From IMG/VR virus record IMGVR_UViG_3300025889_000329, positions 1 through 38,564 of that record: a DNA stretch of 38,564 bases; one strand, written 5' to 3'. The translations under genes were made by a program, and so were the position numbers. The stretch's first letter is position 1; every line of letters starts with the position of its first letter. Below the pieces are notes generated by a model. The model did not search any database and was not told where the DNA came from. It saw only the letters and a program-made list of their open reading frames with translations. The DNA comes from a virus. This document shows positions 1-9,286 of the stretch, piece by piece.

Positions 1-775
1 CTGTTTTAATAAAAGCTCTAACATTCCAACCAACTGTATCTGTACTTGCAAATCTTAACTGAGTCTCATTACCAGAAATATAAACATTTTGATTTTGATC
101 TATTTTTAGAGCCTCTGTTAATGTACCTGAATTTGCAGTATATAGTTTTAATACTCCATTACTTGTACCCCCACTAGTACCTGCACCTATTTTTGCTAGT
201 GACACGCTAGTGTTGTTATTGTAAAAATCTATATCTAAATAATCTTCAGTCGCATTAGAAGTAGAGCCCCATATTCTTGCTGCACCAGCTACATTTAATT
301 GTTTACCACTGTGCGTAGTACCTATACTCACATTATTTCCTAATGGATTAATAGATAAAGGATGAGAGTCTAGGGATTGAATCCATTTATACCCGCCAGT
401 GCTATAATCCCCTAAAGCTAAACCATCTACTGCTTGTGAAGGTTGCCAGTCTGTATCTATCGTTAATATTCCATTAACTTCTAATCTTGTAGATGCACTT
501 GAAGTGCCTATACCTACTGAACCACCACCACTAGCTATAAGTACATCTGCAGAATGAGAGTCATTAATATAAACTTTTGATGTAACTTTTCCTCCTCTAA
601 TATAGGTATGCTCATCTGTCGCATAATTAAAATGACTGCTGTATGTTGTCCCGTTAAGCTTAGCTGTCGAAGTGCCAGATCCTCTTGCTATTTCAAGAGT
701 CGAACCCGGACTTGTAGTTCCTATCCCTACGTTCCCATTGGCATCTTTATAAATTTTATAATAAGTTTTTGACAT
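1..775 (-). CDS. Tail-fibre-like repeat protein, partial (C-terminus off the window)
   Basis: This reading frame starts with ATG at 775 (MSKTYYKIYKDANGNVGIG) and stays open to the left edge, so about 258 residues of the N-terminal part are visible and the stop lies outside. It carries the same VGIGTTSP-type repeats as its giant neighbour, for example NVGIGTTSPGSTLEIA near residue 15 and SVGIGTSSASTRLEVNG near residue 86. In phages such repeats form long beta-structured shafts of tail fibres or tail-associated adhesins. The start lies 3 nt beyond the stop of the 2835-aa gene, so the two are almost certainly co-transcribed. No chaperone or peptidase domain is visible in this portion. The structural role is inferred from repeat type and position. 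Confidence 0.8.
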   Translation of the reverse strand, partial: MSKTYYKIYKDANGNVGIGTTSPGSTLEIARGSGTSTAKLNGTTYSSHFNYATDEHTYIRGGKVTSKVYINDSHSADVLIASGGGSVGIGTSSASTRLEVNGILTIDTDWQPSQAVDGLALGDYSTGGYKWIQSLDSHPLSINPLGNNVSIGTTHSGKQLNVAGAARIWGSTSNATEDYLDIDFYNNNTSVSLAKIGAGTSGGTSNGVLKLYTANSGTLTEALKIDQNQNVYISGNETQLRFASTDTVGWNVRAFIKT

Positions 776-777
776 AC

Positions 778-3700
778 TTAGAACCTTTTAATTACCTTAA
801 CTTGAAAATATGAATTACCTGCATGATTAGATATTTTTAATCTTACTTGATAACTACTTGCTGAACTATTCGGACAACTATCTGATTCAGTTGAACCAGT
901 TAAAAATACGGCTTCTATTATATTACCAGACGCACTACTACCACTAGTAAAAGCCTCTCTAGCAATCGGGGCTATTTGTGTACTATATACATAATTAGTT
1001 ACAGCTGAGCCATTCCATCCTACTCCATTATACACGTATATATGTACTGGATCTCTATAAAGAGCAGATCCGGCGCTATTAGGATTAACATGCCCCACGA
1101 CCTCTAACATTCTAAATTCATCAGCAGTAAATCCAGTGTCAATTGTTCCACCTGTGGAAGTTAAATATTTTTCTTCATCTGTTTCGATTACGTTACCGGA
1201 GGAATCTACAGCTAACTTTTGCGCAACTGTTCCTGTATTATTTCCTGATCCATAAGTGTTAAACTGTACCTGACCATCAGCTTTTATTCTTAATTTTTCT
1301 GCATAAACAGAAGAAGAGTCTCTTAACTGAAATGTAAACGCACTATCATTGTTACCATTTGTAGGCGAAACTAGATTAATTATACCAACTGCATTATTAG
1401 TTCCATTGTTAGAGCTAGCTAACATTCTGATAGATGAATATGCTCCGCTCGTTGTTGTGCTTTGTAATGTACGAATTTGCACATGGTCAGCAGAAGATGA
1501 CGAAGATGAATAAGCAGATGTATTACTTAATTCTACTTGCAGTTTGGAGCTAGGACTATCTGTACCTATACCTACATCACCGTCTGCATCAATAGTTACT
1601 CTAGGGTTGTTATTTGTATGAAATTGTAAGGCTGTGCTTCCTGTTGTACCTAAAGAAGTTGCATAAGCTAAACCACTGCTAAATAAAATCCCATCACTTC
1701 TGTTAATACCTAGAATAAATTCGCCACCTGTATTAGTCGATTTTAAATATGTATAACCTGTCCCGGCTCCAGTATTAACTAAAAATGCAGAGTTAGCTGA
1801 ATTAACTATTTGTAGCTTTGCTAAAGTAGGAGTTGCAGTACCAATACCTACATTGCCATTCGTATTGATTCTTACTTGCTCAACATTAGAGCCAGTATGA
1901 AAAGCTAATTCTCCAAAATTTGGGCTAGTTGCAACATGAATTGATTTAATGCTAGTAACAAGCTGATCAGCAGGACCGCTGTTGTCGCCAGAGAAAAATT
2001 CTATAGCTCCGTGTGTTCCTCCAGCATCAATTGCATTATTAAGGTTAGAAAGCCTGATAACCGGTCCAACAGTGGTGCTAGAGTTTGATACTTCTAAAAG
2101 TTGATTAGGACTTAGAGTGCCTATACCAACTAATCCAGCAGAAGTAATACGCATTCTTTCAGTAGGCAAATAAGATCCATCAGCAGTAGTTGAAAAAACT
2201 AATCTAGTAGGCAAATCATTTGCGCCCGGAGTACCATCTACTACAGCTTCAATAGAAGCTCCCCATGTAGCGTAATCAACTCCATCTGCACCAGCCCAAA
2301 TAATTTCTCCTAAACTATCACTCGCTTGAACAATTGTATTACTATAGTTAGTAGATCTGTCTTTTAAGAAAAATAATTTATTTGAATATGCATCATTAGT
2401 GCTACGAGTAACAGCAATGCCGTGACCTTGTATATTTGCTTGCGCTGGCCCTATGTTTGATGTAATAGGCGTGATACCGACACCCAACCTACCACCGCTA
2501 TCAATGCGAAGGCGTTCAGTAAGGGCTGTAGCATCTTGAATAACCAGCGCACCACTTGTGAGTAAAAATTGCCAGTCATTAGTCGCATCTCGCTCCAACC
2601 TCAAATTGTTTGCAGTCGAACCTAAAATATGTAATGAGCTTTGAGGACTTGTAGTGCCTATACCAACATTGCCACCAGAATGTTGTAGGGCTAAAGCTCT
2701 TGTTGTAGGATTGTGATCATAAACCTGAAGGCCGAACCAACGATTTGTTGCATTACTAGCAGAAGTAGCAGATGTAAATCTTAAATGCGTGTTAGTTGTC
2801 GTTAATGAAGATGTGCCTTGAATTCTTGTTATCTCAGCAGAGCTATTATCGGTAACACTAGCCTCTACATGTAACTTAGTTGCTGGACTATCTGTACCTA
2901 TACCAACATTACCGTTTGGTATCCAAGATTTAGCTGTAGAAAAAACAGCAACGTCAGAACCAGAAGCCCAAGTGTTTGTTCCAGCAGTTCGTCCACCTCT
3001 TCTAATATGGAATTGCGTGTTACCTTGATCCCGCCCCATATCAAGATAAACATTATAGTCTGCACTTGAGTCATCATGAATTCTGACGCCACCATAAGTA
3101 TTATTTGTCACATCGACGATTAGGTCGCCCCTAATGTCTAATTTTGCAACAGGACTTCCATTATTTATACCTACTCGCTGATTAGCGAAATCAAAGGACG
3201 TTAATGCTGAATTATAAGTAGATCCATTAGCATTGGTAAATCCTGCTACATGTAAACTACCTCCCGAATAAGCTCCTATATATGGACTATTACTTATACC
3301 TCTTGCTATAAAACCCCAATTTGCACCATTGCGTAAACGCATAACGCCTTCAGTGCTGTTAGAGAAGAGTTGAATGTGTTCCAGATCTGAATCTGTGTCT
3401 CTAACTATAATATTTTCTTTTACATCTAATCGAGCTGTTGGATCTGCTTTACCTATACCTATATTAACTCCTGACTGAGCTATAACGCTATCTCCTAACG
3501 TATCAGGATCATCCCATTTAGGAATATAATTTGTCGTACCTCCACCGCCTACACCAGACAATACATCTTCAATAGATTGCCACTGTGGACCGCCAGCTTG
3601 AGAAGCTAAAACATACCCAGCTACTCCTGTTGAATTTGTGGAATCGTATAAATAACCACTGATTATAGCGTCACCCTCTACGTGCAAATCATGTTGAGGA

Positions 3701-6700
3701 GTTGCTGTACCTATACCAAGACCTCCTCCTAGTAAATAAGAATCTGCATTTGCAGCAATATATGCTTTAACTCCACCTCCAGCTTGATATAACGCAAACT
3801 CACCGTACCCTGCAGAATCTTGAATAGCGCTAACTATACCACTACTAGTTCTAGTTAATATTAAAGATCCATTAGTAGCGCCAAGAACATCTAGTTTCGC
3901 ACCCGGAGTAACTCCTATACCTACGTTACCATTAAACAAAGAATCTATATAAGTGTTTCCGCCGCCTAATCCAAATCTAACTATTTCAGCGCTTGATTGA
4001 GTAGAGTATATTGTTAAACCATTACCATTTACATAATTCCAAGCTTTATTATTAGGTAAATCATAAAATACTTTAAATTGATCTGTGCCACCTTCATCTC
4101 TAAAGTTTAAAGAGGCGTTCCCTGCGTTAGTAGTATTTTCAATTGTTAATACTGATGTACTTGCACTAGATATATGCAATTGAGTAATAGGCGTAGCTGT
4201 GCCTAATCCTAAGTTGCCATTTGTATCAAGATAAAAATCGTTTTGCCCGTATCTTCCTGCAACAATATGGCTGTCTGCAAAAACTTCTAAAACTGGTAAA
4301 CCCGCTGCGTCATTTACAGACATTAAGCTGCCACTTAAATCATCTACTACTTCGAATAAAGTGCCGTTTGTCCCATCGACTTTTAGGACGGAAGAGCCTG
4401 ATGTTCCGTCGTAGATATTTAGAGTAGATGTTGGTGAAGTCGTGCCTACACCAATGTTTCCATCGTCTTGAATAACCATGTGCCAAGAAGAACCAGCTTG
4501 ATTTCCTATAAACAATTTTCCAGCATAATAATCAAACTGAGAACCAGCGCCGCTGCTATCAGGATAAAATTGTAAATCTCCGTTTGAGATTAATATATCC
4601 CCATCATGCACATGCAATAAACTAGTTGGAGTCGTGGTATTTATTCCAACTTTACCGTCAGAAAGAATTGTGAAAACATTACTATCGTCATGAGTGAATA
4701 TCTGGAATGAGTCCGAAACGCTACCCATTACCTTCAAGTTCCAATCACGAACATCATTTCCTATTTTTATACCAACATCAGAGTCAGCATTAGGGTTTCT
4801 CAAATGCAATAAAGAAGTAGGGCTTGTAGTGCCTATTCCAATATTACCATCCCCATTGATTGTTAAACGATCAGTAGTACCTAAACCATTATTTCTAGCA
4901 ATTTTAAATTTATCGTCATCGCTATTATCTATACCAATAGTATAAGACCTGCCGCTAACATTAAAATGTAAAGATGCATCACCAGTAGAACCGTTTTGTA
5001 ATAAAGCTGTAGGGGTTGCATCCGTATCTGGATTAACTACATGTAATTTACTAGAAGGAGTTCCAGTGCCTATTCCAATAAATGCTCCATCACTAATTGT
5101 ACCGTGAACAACTAAACCTTCAACAAGAGAACCTCCAGTAGATCGAGGCATTAACACAATGTCAGTTCTAAATGCACTAGCATTAGTCCTAACCTTTATA
5201 TCTCCAATAGGAGTATAACTATTGGTATATGGACCTCTGAATCTTAATATACCAGCATCTGTATTGGTAAATGTATCTAAATTAGATCCGGCTTCTATAG
5301 TACTTATAACAGGAAGTGAACTTTGACTAACTGTAAAAATAGAAGACGGGCTATTCGTGCCTACACCAACACTACCACCAGTAAAATAAGAAGATCCTGC
5401 AGTTCTTAAATTTACTTTTGTTACATTGTTGTCCCTTAAATCAAGTATACCTTCGGTGCCATTATCGTATAATAAACCTATTCTTAAACCTGTATCTTGA
5501 TCTAAAAATTCAGTGTCTCCTCTAATTGAAAAATGAGCATTAGGGCTTTGATGATTTACAGATACATTTCCATTAGAATCTTGATAAATATTACCTGTTG
5601 TTAAAGTATCTTCATCCTGCCACAAGGGAACGTAGTTTGCGGTCCCTGATCCACCAACACCCGAAAGCACATCTTCGATTTGTTTCCATTGAGGACCTCC
5701 AGCTTCCGAAGTTAATACATACCCTGCCTCTCCAGTAGTATTATTGTAGTCGTAAAGATAGCCACTTATAATAGCATCACCATTAACATGTAGTTTGTGC
5801 GCTGGATTTGGTTGTCCTACGCCGATACTACCTGCAGTATTAATTATTAAATCATCAGTCCCTGCAGTTTCATTTCTAAATGTTAAAGAACCAGATAAAT
5901 CAGCTTCTCTTACTGACATTTGCCAAGTACGGGAAGCTGTTTTTAGCTTTAATAAACTATTTGCACTAGCAATAGTATTTTCAAAAAGAATAAAATCATT
6001 ATTAACTACATGGAATTTAGAATCTGGGTTGACTGTGCCTATACCTACTCTAGAACCATCAATTGTCATTCTAGCAGAAACGCCCCCTGCATCTGCTGTT
6101 TCAAAAGCTATCCTTCCTTTTTCAGTACCTGCTGTAGGGTCATCAATTAAACCTACTATTTGAGCATAAAGTTGAGATGCACTTCCATCATCTAAAGCTT
6201 TATATTGAATGGCGGCTATTTCTGCGTTTGCAGCGCTGTCATTGTTTTCTAAAATTACATCTGTTCTTGTAACATCATCTCGATTAATATGTAATAAGGC
6301 AGAGGGATCTGTAGTGCCTACCCCAACATTACCATCAGATTTTAGATATAAAGTGTCGTTCCAACTTCCAGCATTTCTAGTTTGTATTTTAAAATCAGCA
6401 GTTCGATTTGCTGTCGTTGAAAAATCTGCTTTAGAAATCGCTTGAAATAATACGCCTGCGACATTATTTGCGGGAGCAAAACCCAAATTTACGTATCTAT
6501 TCGCAGCAACGGCTGAATTTCTAATAAAGACGTAAGGGTTATTAGAGCCATCAATAAATGCTATGTTGCCTGACGCATCTCCACTACCAGCATTTAAATG
6601 AAATTTTACTGCAGGACTTGTAGTTCCTATGCCAACCTTACCATCGTCCTCAATTCTCATTTTTTCAGTTCGAGAATTTGAAGCGCCAGTATAAGTATAA

Positions 6701-9285
6701 AAACCTAAACCATTCGTTTGGCTATCTCCTGTTGATATAATTGCGCCTATACCCGGAGCTGAATTAAAATAACCTGAATTAGTAAAATCGCTTGAGCCTA
6801 AATATATCTGACCACTAGTAGAAGAGTTAGCGCCGTAAACACCTATATTGTTTCTTACGTCTAGATCTGTTAGAGGGGTTGCAGTTCCTATACCAACTTT
6901 GCCATTAGCATTAAAATGGGCAGTTACATTAGTAGGAGGAGTGCCTTCAGAAGGCATATCAGTTAAAATCTGAATAGATCCCTCTCCACCTGATGCATGT
7001 GCTACCCCCCTTATTATACCAAATACGCCGGGAGTAAAATCAGTGTCATCACTATTGAAAAATTGAATCTCCCCTAAGGTATCACCTAAAGATACGCTAC
7101 TTGTTTTATTTGTAAGTCTTAAAACTGGAGGATTATTTAAGACACCTCCTATATCTAAATGTCCACTAGGAGTTGTATTGTTGATACCTATGTTTCCATT
7201 TGAATCTTCGTAAATACTACTGTTGCCTAAAGTGTCAGGATCGTTCCACTTAGGAATATAGTTAGCAGTTCCTGATCCACCAACACCAGACAATACGTCT
7301 TCAATCATCTGCCATTGTGGGCCTCCGGCCTCAGAAGTTAACACGTAACCTGCTGTTCCAGTCGAATTAGTCGAATCATATAGATAACCGCTAATTATAG
7401 CGCTACCTGATACATGTAAATTGTGTTGAGGTGAAGTAGTATTAATACCTACTTTAGAATTTGCTATATCAACGTGAATAGTACCATCAGCAACTGCTCT
7501 ATTAGAAGAGTTACCTACAAATAATCTACCTTCATTTAAATTAGGAGTAGCATTTGATCTACCAGCACCCATGATTTTGACGCTACCAACTGTAGCGTCT
7601 TGTCTAGTAACCTTAGCTATCTTTTGTATCTGAGCAGATTCTCCTGCTGGAACTGTGCTAACTAATTCACCAGCAGTTGTACCAACAAATAGTTCTGTGC
7701 CTTCAGTCCAACTAGAAGTGTCAATATTAGAAAGAGTTCCAAAAGTATATATAGTAATATCAGAATTAGCTGAAGCTGTTTCCGCTGCAACACCAAATGC
7801 TGGCATTTTCGAGGCATCATCTGCATCCGCCAAAGATACAACGGTTTTATTACCACTAATTCCAGATATATAAACAGCTTGACCTTTAGAAATGTTTTCT
7901 CCAGCATTAGCTTTAAATACTACAGCGCCCCTTAAGTCTCCTATAAACTCTTCAGCTTCAACTCTACCATTAACTGTTAATGCTTCAGCTAAAGTTGTAG
8001 TACCGATACCAACACTAGTTCCGTTATCATAAATAACTCCACTAGTTAAATTAGTTTCTCCGTCCCATCTAGCTACGTAACCACTAACACCTGATCCACT
8101 AATTGTGCCACCTCCAGCTTGAATCTCTTCCCAAACTGGCCCACCATTTCTAGAAGTTAAAACATAACCATCTTGCCCGGTTGAGTTGGTATAATCGTAA
8201 AGGTAGCCGCTGATTTGCGCATCGCCTGAAACATGGAAATCATGAATTGGAGGATTAATTCCTATGCCAACAGAACCCCCAACAAGAGTCATAACTCTTG
8301 ATCCATCAACCTCTAAACCTAATTCAGTGTTCGCACTGGCGTTACTAGCATCCGCCCTTAATTTTAAATTACCATTATTATCTTCAATAATACTAAAAGC
8401 ATCATCAGCATTATCTGTATCCTCGAATCTAATAGCTGGAGCAGCGCTTGATAAATGTAATAAATCGGAAGGCTGTGTAGTACCTATGCCAACCTTGCCA
8501 TCACTTAATATAGTTAAGAAATAATTATCATTAGCTCTTAAATGTAATTTATTAGCATTATTATCATAAGCAATTCCGCCGACATTTTGGTCAGCAGAAT
8601 CACCCATGTCTAAAATACTAAATCCTGTCGTGCCACCTATAATTCCAATTCTAGAATTATTAGAAGCTTGAGCATTATTAACAGCCAACAAACTGGTTCC
8701 TGCAATAGGAGATACCGTAGAGCCACCGCTAGAAACTATTTTTAATTTAACTTCAGGTGTATCAGTTCCTATTCCTACATTTACTCCTGACTGAGCGATG
8801 ACGCTATCAGTCAAAGTATCCTCATCTTGCCATAATGGAACGTAATTAGCTGTTCCGCTTCCTCCGACACCAGACAAAACATCTTCTATCATTCTCCAGA
8901 CAGGGCCACCAGATTCAGAAGTTAACACCCACCCAGATTGTCCACTGCTATTGTTTATATCGTATAAATAACCACTAATTTGGACATCGCCGCTTATGTG
9001 TAGCGCATGTTCAGGGTAAATTGTGTTAATACCAATATTTGCGCCAGATTGATAAATAAGACTATTACCTATAGTATCTTCATCTAACCATAAAGGCAGA
9101 TATCCGCTAATACCTGATCCATCTATGCCAACCCCCACTTCTACCCATGAGCCATCTTTCTTGAGGTACTGCTTGTCTAAGTCAGTAGCTATATAAAAAG
9201 CTCCATCCATTACTTTGGATAGTAATGAATTTTTTTCTTCATCTAAACCTACAAACCTGTCTCCTGCGTATCTTGTAATAGCCAT
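778..9285 (-). CDS. Giant tail-fibre/adhesin protein with VGIGTTSP repeats, 2835 aa
   Basis: A single uninterrupted frame encodes a 2835-residue protein, by far the largest in the window. The N-terminus (MAITRYAGDRFVGLDEEKNS) is likely the virion-attachment end. The body is a long series of VGIGTTSP-like turns, each ending a 50-100-residue module, as in tail-fibre shafts of marine phages. Five copies of a longer module (ISGYLYD, GYVLTSEAGGP, IEDVLSGVGGSGTANY, NVGIGT) recur at about residues 90-180, 345-430, 615-700, 1160-1250 and 1860-1950. One insert near residues 450-610 (VFKANAGENISKGQAVYISG onward) resembles a module common in large environmental phage fibres. The last ~130 residues are a different globular domain, possibly the receptor-binding tip. 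No recognisable S74 endosialidase chaperone is seen. Stop and start sit within 3 nt of the flanking fibre genes, indicating one operon. Confidence 0.9.
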   Translation of the reverse strand: MAITRYAGDRFVGLDEEKNSLLSKVMDGAFYIATDLDKQYLKKDGSWVEVGVGIDGSGISGYLPLWLDEDTIGNSLIYQSGANIGINTIYPEHALHISGDVQISGYLYDINNSSGQSGWVLTSESGGPVWRMIEDVLSGVGGSGTANYVPLWQDEDTLTDSVIAQSGVNVGIGTDTPEVKLKIVSSGGSTVSPIAGTSLLAVNNAQASNNSRIGIIGGTTGFSILDMGDSADQNVGGIAYDNNANKLHLRANDNYFLTILSDGKVGIGTTQPSDLLHLSSAAPAIRFEDTDNADDAFSIIEDNNGNLKLRADASNASANTELGLEVDGSRVMTLVGGSVGIGINPPIHDFHVSGDAQISGYLYDYTNSTGQDGYVLTSRNGGPVWEEIQAGGGTISGSGVSGYVARWDGETNLTSGVIYDNGTSVGIGTTTLAEALTVNGRVEAEEFIGDLRGAVVFKANAGENISKGQAVYISGISGNKTVVSLADADDASKMPAFGVAAETASANSDITIYTFGTLSNIDTSSWTEGTELFVGTTAGELVSTVPAGESAQIQKIAKVTRQDATVGSVKIMGAGRSNATPNLNEGRLFVGNSSNRAVADGTIHVDIANSKVGINTTSPQHNLHVSGSAIISGYLYDSTNSTGTAGYVLTSEAGGPQWQMIEDVLSGVGGSGTANYIPKWNDPDTLGNSSIYEDSNGNIGINNTTPSGHLDIGGVLNNPPVLRLTNKTSSVSLGDTLGEIQFFNSDDTDFTPGVFGIIRGVAHASGGEGSIQILTDMPSEGTPPTNVTAHFNANGKVGIGTATPLTDLDVRNNIGVYGANSSTSGQIYLGSSDFTNSGYFNSAPGIGAIISTGDSQTNGLGFYTYTGASNSRTEKMRIEDDGKVGIGTTSPAVKFHLNAGSGDASGNIAFIDGSNNPYVFIRNSAVAANRYVNLGFAPANNVAGVLFQAISKADFSTTANRTADFKIQTRNAGSWNDTLYLKSDGNVGVGTTDPSALLHINRDDVTRTDVILENNDSAANAEIAAIQYKALDDGSASQLYAQIVGLIDDPTAGTEKGRIAFETADAGGVSARMTIDGSRVGIGTVNPDSKFHVVNNDFILFENTIASANSLLKLKTASRTWQMSVREADLSGSLTFRNETAGTDDLIINTAGSIGVGQPNPAHKLHVNGDAIISGYLYDYNNTTGEAGYVLTSEAGGPQWKQIEDVLSGVGGSGTANYVPLWQDEDTLTTGNIYQDSNGNVSVNHQSPNAHFSIRGDTEFLDQDTGLRIGLLYDNGTEGILDLRDNNVTKVNLRTAGSSYFTGGSVGVGTNSPSSIFTVSQSSLPVISTIEAGSNLDTFTNTDAGILRFRGPYTNSYTPIGDIKVRTNASAFRTDIVLMPRSTGGSLVEGLVVHGTISDGAFIGIGTGTPSSKLHVVNPDTDATPTALLQNGSTGDASLHFNVSGRSYTIGIDNSDDDKFKIARNNGLGTTDRLTINGDGNIGIGTTSPTSLLHLRNPNADSDVGIKIGNDVRDWNLKVMGSVSDSFQIFTHDDSNVFTILSDGKVGINTTTPTSLLHVHDGDILISNGDLQFYPDSSGAGSQFDYYAGKLFIGNQAGSSWHMVIQDDGNIGVGTTSPTSTLNIYDGTSGSSVLKVDGTNGTLFEVVDDLSGSLMSVNDAAGLPVLEVFADSHIVAGRYGQNDFYLDTNGNLGLGTATPITQLHISSASTSVLTIENTTNAGNASLNFRDEGGTDQFKVFYDLPNNKAWNYVNGNGLTIYSTQSSAEIVRFGLGGGNTYIDSLFNGNVGIGVTPGAKLDVLGATNGSLILTRTSSGIVSAIQDSAGYGEFALYQAGGGVKAYIAANADSYLLGGGLGIGTATPQHDLHVEGDAIISGYLYDSTNSTGVAGYVLASQAGGPQWQSIEDVLSGVGGGGTTNYIPKWDDPDTLGDSVIAQSGVNIGIGKADPTARLDVKENIIVRDTDSDLEHIQLFSNSTEGVMRLRNGANWGFIARGISNSPYIGAYSGGSLHVAGFTNANGSTYNSALTSFDFANQRVGINNGSPVAKLDIRGDLIVDVTNNTYGGVRIHDDSSADYNVYLDMGRDQGNTQFHIRRGGRTAGTNTWASGSDVAVFSTAKSWIPNGNVGIGTDSPATKLHVEASVTDNSSAEITRIQGTSSLTTTNTHLRFTSATSASNATNRWFGLQVYDHNPTTRALALQHSGGNVGIGTTSPQSSLHILGSTANNLRLERDATNDWQFLLTSGALVIQDATALTERLRIDSGGRLGVGITPITSNIGPAQANIQGHGIAVTRSTNDAYSNKLFFLKDRSTNYSNTIVQASDSLGEIIWAGADGVDYATWGASIEAVVDGTPGANDLPTRLVFSTTADGSYLPTERMRITSAGLVGIGTLSPNQLLEVSNSSTTVGPVIRLSNLNNAIDAGGTHGAIEFFSGDNSGPADQLVTSIKSIHVATSPNFGELAFHTGSNVEQVRINTNGNVGIGTATPTLAKLQIVNSANSAFLVNTGAGTGYTYLKSTNTGGEFILGINRSDGILFSSGLAYATSLGTTGSTALQFHTNNNPRVTIDADGDVGIGTDSPSSKLQVELSNTSAYSSSSSSADHVQIRTLQSTTTSGAYSSIRMLASSNNGTNNAVGIINLVSPTNGNNDSAFTFQLRDSSSVYAEKLRIKADGQVQFNTYGSGNNTGTVAQKLAVDSSGNVIETDEEKYLTSTGGTIDTGFTADEFRMLEVVGHVNPNSAGSALYRDPVHIYVYNGVGWNGSAVTNYVYSTQIAPIAREAFTSGSSASGNIIEAVFLTGSTESDSCPNSSASSYQVRLKISNHAGNSYFQVKVIKRF

Positions 9286-9286
9286 C

